Assembly: GCA_949152475.1 (NCBI GenBank)
Contig: OX424564.1
Coordinates: 38,686,165 to 38,750,164, forward strand
DNA from: Terebella lapidaria
Lineage: Eukaryota; Annelida; Polychaeta; Terebellida; Terebellidae
DNA: 64,000 nt
Direction of reading: 5' to 3'
Part shown: positions 63,190 to 64,000 of the stretch, one piece after another
Layout of the letters: every line of letters begins with the position of its first letter
How positions within the stretch are numbered: position 1 is the first letter of the stretch
Translations under genes and position numbers: made by a program
The notes under the pieces: generated by a model
What the model was told of the DNA's origin: nothing
What the model saw: the letters and a program-made list of their open reading frames with translations, nothing else
Databases searched by the model: none

Positions 63190-64000
63190 TTCACGTGTGG
63201 CTCTTGTCGAGCCATGTTTCCGAAAGAAGGGCTTTTCTAGGGAGGTGTGAGCGAGGATCGCCCGAACAAATCGACGATCTTCTTTGGCAGTGTATGAGGC
63301 CAAATGGACTAGATTCTGTTCTTGGTGTTGTGGCCGGATTAGTCCGTTCAGGGTCACTGCCCCTCTGATCTCCGAGTTCCTGCTCGAGAAGTTCAATGAG
63401 GGTTTGGCCCCTTCGACTCTCGCAGGTTACAGGACTGCCATTGCTAAAACCATTAAGCCTAAATCGGGAGTGGATTTTGGCCAAGATCCCAGTCTGCGTT
63501 GTTGAATAGCTTTGCTATCGAGAGACCTAAAACCAGGAATCCCGTTCCGTCTTGGGATCTATCGCTCGTTCTAAATTGTTTACTCTCAGATCCCTTTGAG
63601 CCATTGAAGCGAGCGTCTTTGAAGTTCTTAATGTTAAAGACTGTCTCCCTCTTGGCCCTCGCTTCGGGGAAGAGACGTAGTGTGCTCCATGCTCTCGACT
63701 TTTCCAAAGTGCAGTGGAAGGAGGATGACTCTGCTGTCAGGCTTCGAGTCATCCCCTCCTTTTTGGCTAAGACTCAGTTAGCTCAGACCCCGTCTATATC
63801 CTTTAGTATCCTGTTCCTTACCTCTTCGTTGGGGCCGGGCTTAGAGGAAGAAGCGAAATTGTGTCCCGTTAGAGCCCTTCGCATTTACGTGCGCCGCACG
63901 AAGGAGCTTCATGTGGGGAAACGTCTCTAGTTCGTTGCCTTTAAAAAGAATATCCAGAAAGATATTCGGGCAGCAACGATCTCTTCCTGGGTCAAAAAGT
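63190..64000 (+). pseudogene. DIRS tyrosine recombinase, truncated at window edge
   Basis: Frame pieces encode APLISEFLLEKFNEGLAPST and LAGYRTAIAKTIKP (core-binding part), then LALASGKRRSVLHALDFSKV with the first catalytic Arg, and LCPVRALRIYVRRTKEL. A TAG at 63928 interrupts the frame, after which FVAFKKNIQKDIRAATISSW continues to the edge. The later H-x-x-R and Tyr residues are outside the window. Confidence 0.82.

Larger units (their letters stand above)
58366..64000 (+). mobile_element. Degraded DIRS-type tyrosine-recombinase retrotransposon, truncated by window end
   Basis: It starts next to the family A repeat; TTTCTTGACGAAAC occurs twice (58373 and 58416) near the 5' end. In order follow a Cys-rich Gag start (58702), the Gag body (59703-60917 and on in a shifted frame), RT (about 61390-62089), RNase H (about 62420-62760) and a tyrosine recombinase (about 63190 to the edge). 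This order, and a recombinase in place of a DDE integrase, defines DIRS elements. At least six frameshifts or stops are visible, so this copy is inactive. The 3' terminal repeats lie outside the window. Confidence 0.88.

Overview
This window is metazoan nuclear DNA. It has GT-AG introns, long intergenic and intronic stretches packed with transposon debris, and two multi-exon genes on the + strand. The protein families (CUB, C-type lectin and EGF domains; lysosomal sulfatase), the DIRS, gypsy and LINE elements, and the frequent ACATGTA words suggest a marine invertebrate such as a lophotrochozoan or a cephalochordate. The phylum cannot be fixed from the sequence alone.

Gene 1 (2790-25318) can be rebuilt exon by exon (about 24 exons, all junction phases agree) into a single-pass receptor of about 2,410-2,425 residues. 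The order is: signal peptide, short N-terminal module, CUB, CUB, CUB, C-type lectin (CTLD), CUB, CTLD, CUB, CUB, a degenerate CUB-like module, three EGF domains, one membrane helix, and a cytoplasmic tail of about 930-945 residues rich in Ser, His and Arg. It ends in a class I PDZ ligand (-DSEV). I do not recognise a named gene with this architecture. Its introns hold a hAT-like element, foldback elements and minisatellites.

Gene 2 (48227-54546) is a 14-exon, 517-residue orthologue of the lysosomal N-acetylgalactosamine-6-sulfatase GALNS. The formylglycine motif and the other visible catalytic residues are intact. Intron 1 carries a foldback MITE. The acceptor of exon 10 has decayed duplicate copies upstream. 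Intron 12 carries a 36-bp minisatellite that looks seeded from the exon-12 splice donor and stays in frame.

Between and after the genes the DNA is mostly mobile or repetitive. From left to right: a TA-flanked 1.37-kb element inserted into an 83-bp tandem repeat (26.5-27.9 kb); a broken Ty3/gypsy remnant on the minus strand (33.2-34.7 kb); diverged AGGTCA-rich repeats (35-36.7 and 43.8-46.9 kb); a minus-strand LINE remnant with a PHD-type finger and RT pieces (37.0-38.4 kb); a 4-kb satellite of about 107 units of 37 bp (38.6-42.5 kb); a plus-strand LINE endonuclease fragment (43.2-43.7 kb); an inverted relative of the 26.5-kb element (55.9-58.4 kb); and a broken DIRS-type retrotransposon (gag, RT, RNase H, tyrosine recombinase) that runs off the right edge.

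The most unusual items are the receptor with its repeat-encoded PDZ tail, the in-frame splice-donor minisatellite in GALNS, and the repeat-borne arrays of DR1-type nuclear-receptor sites.
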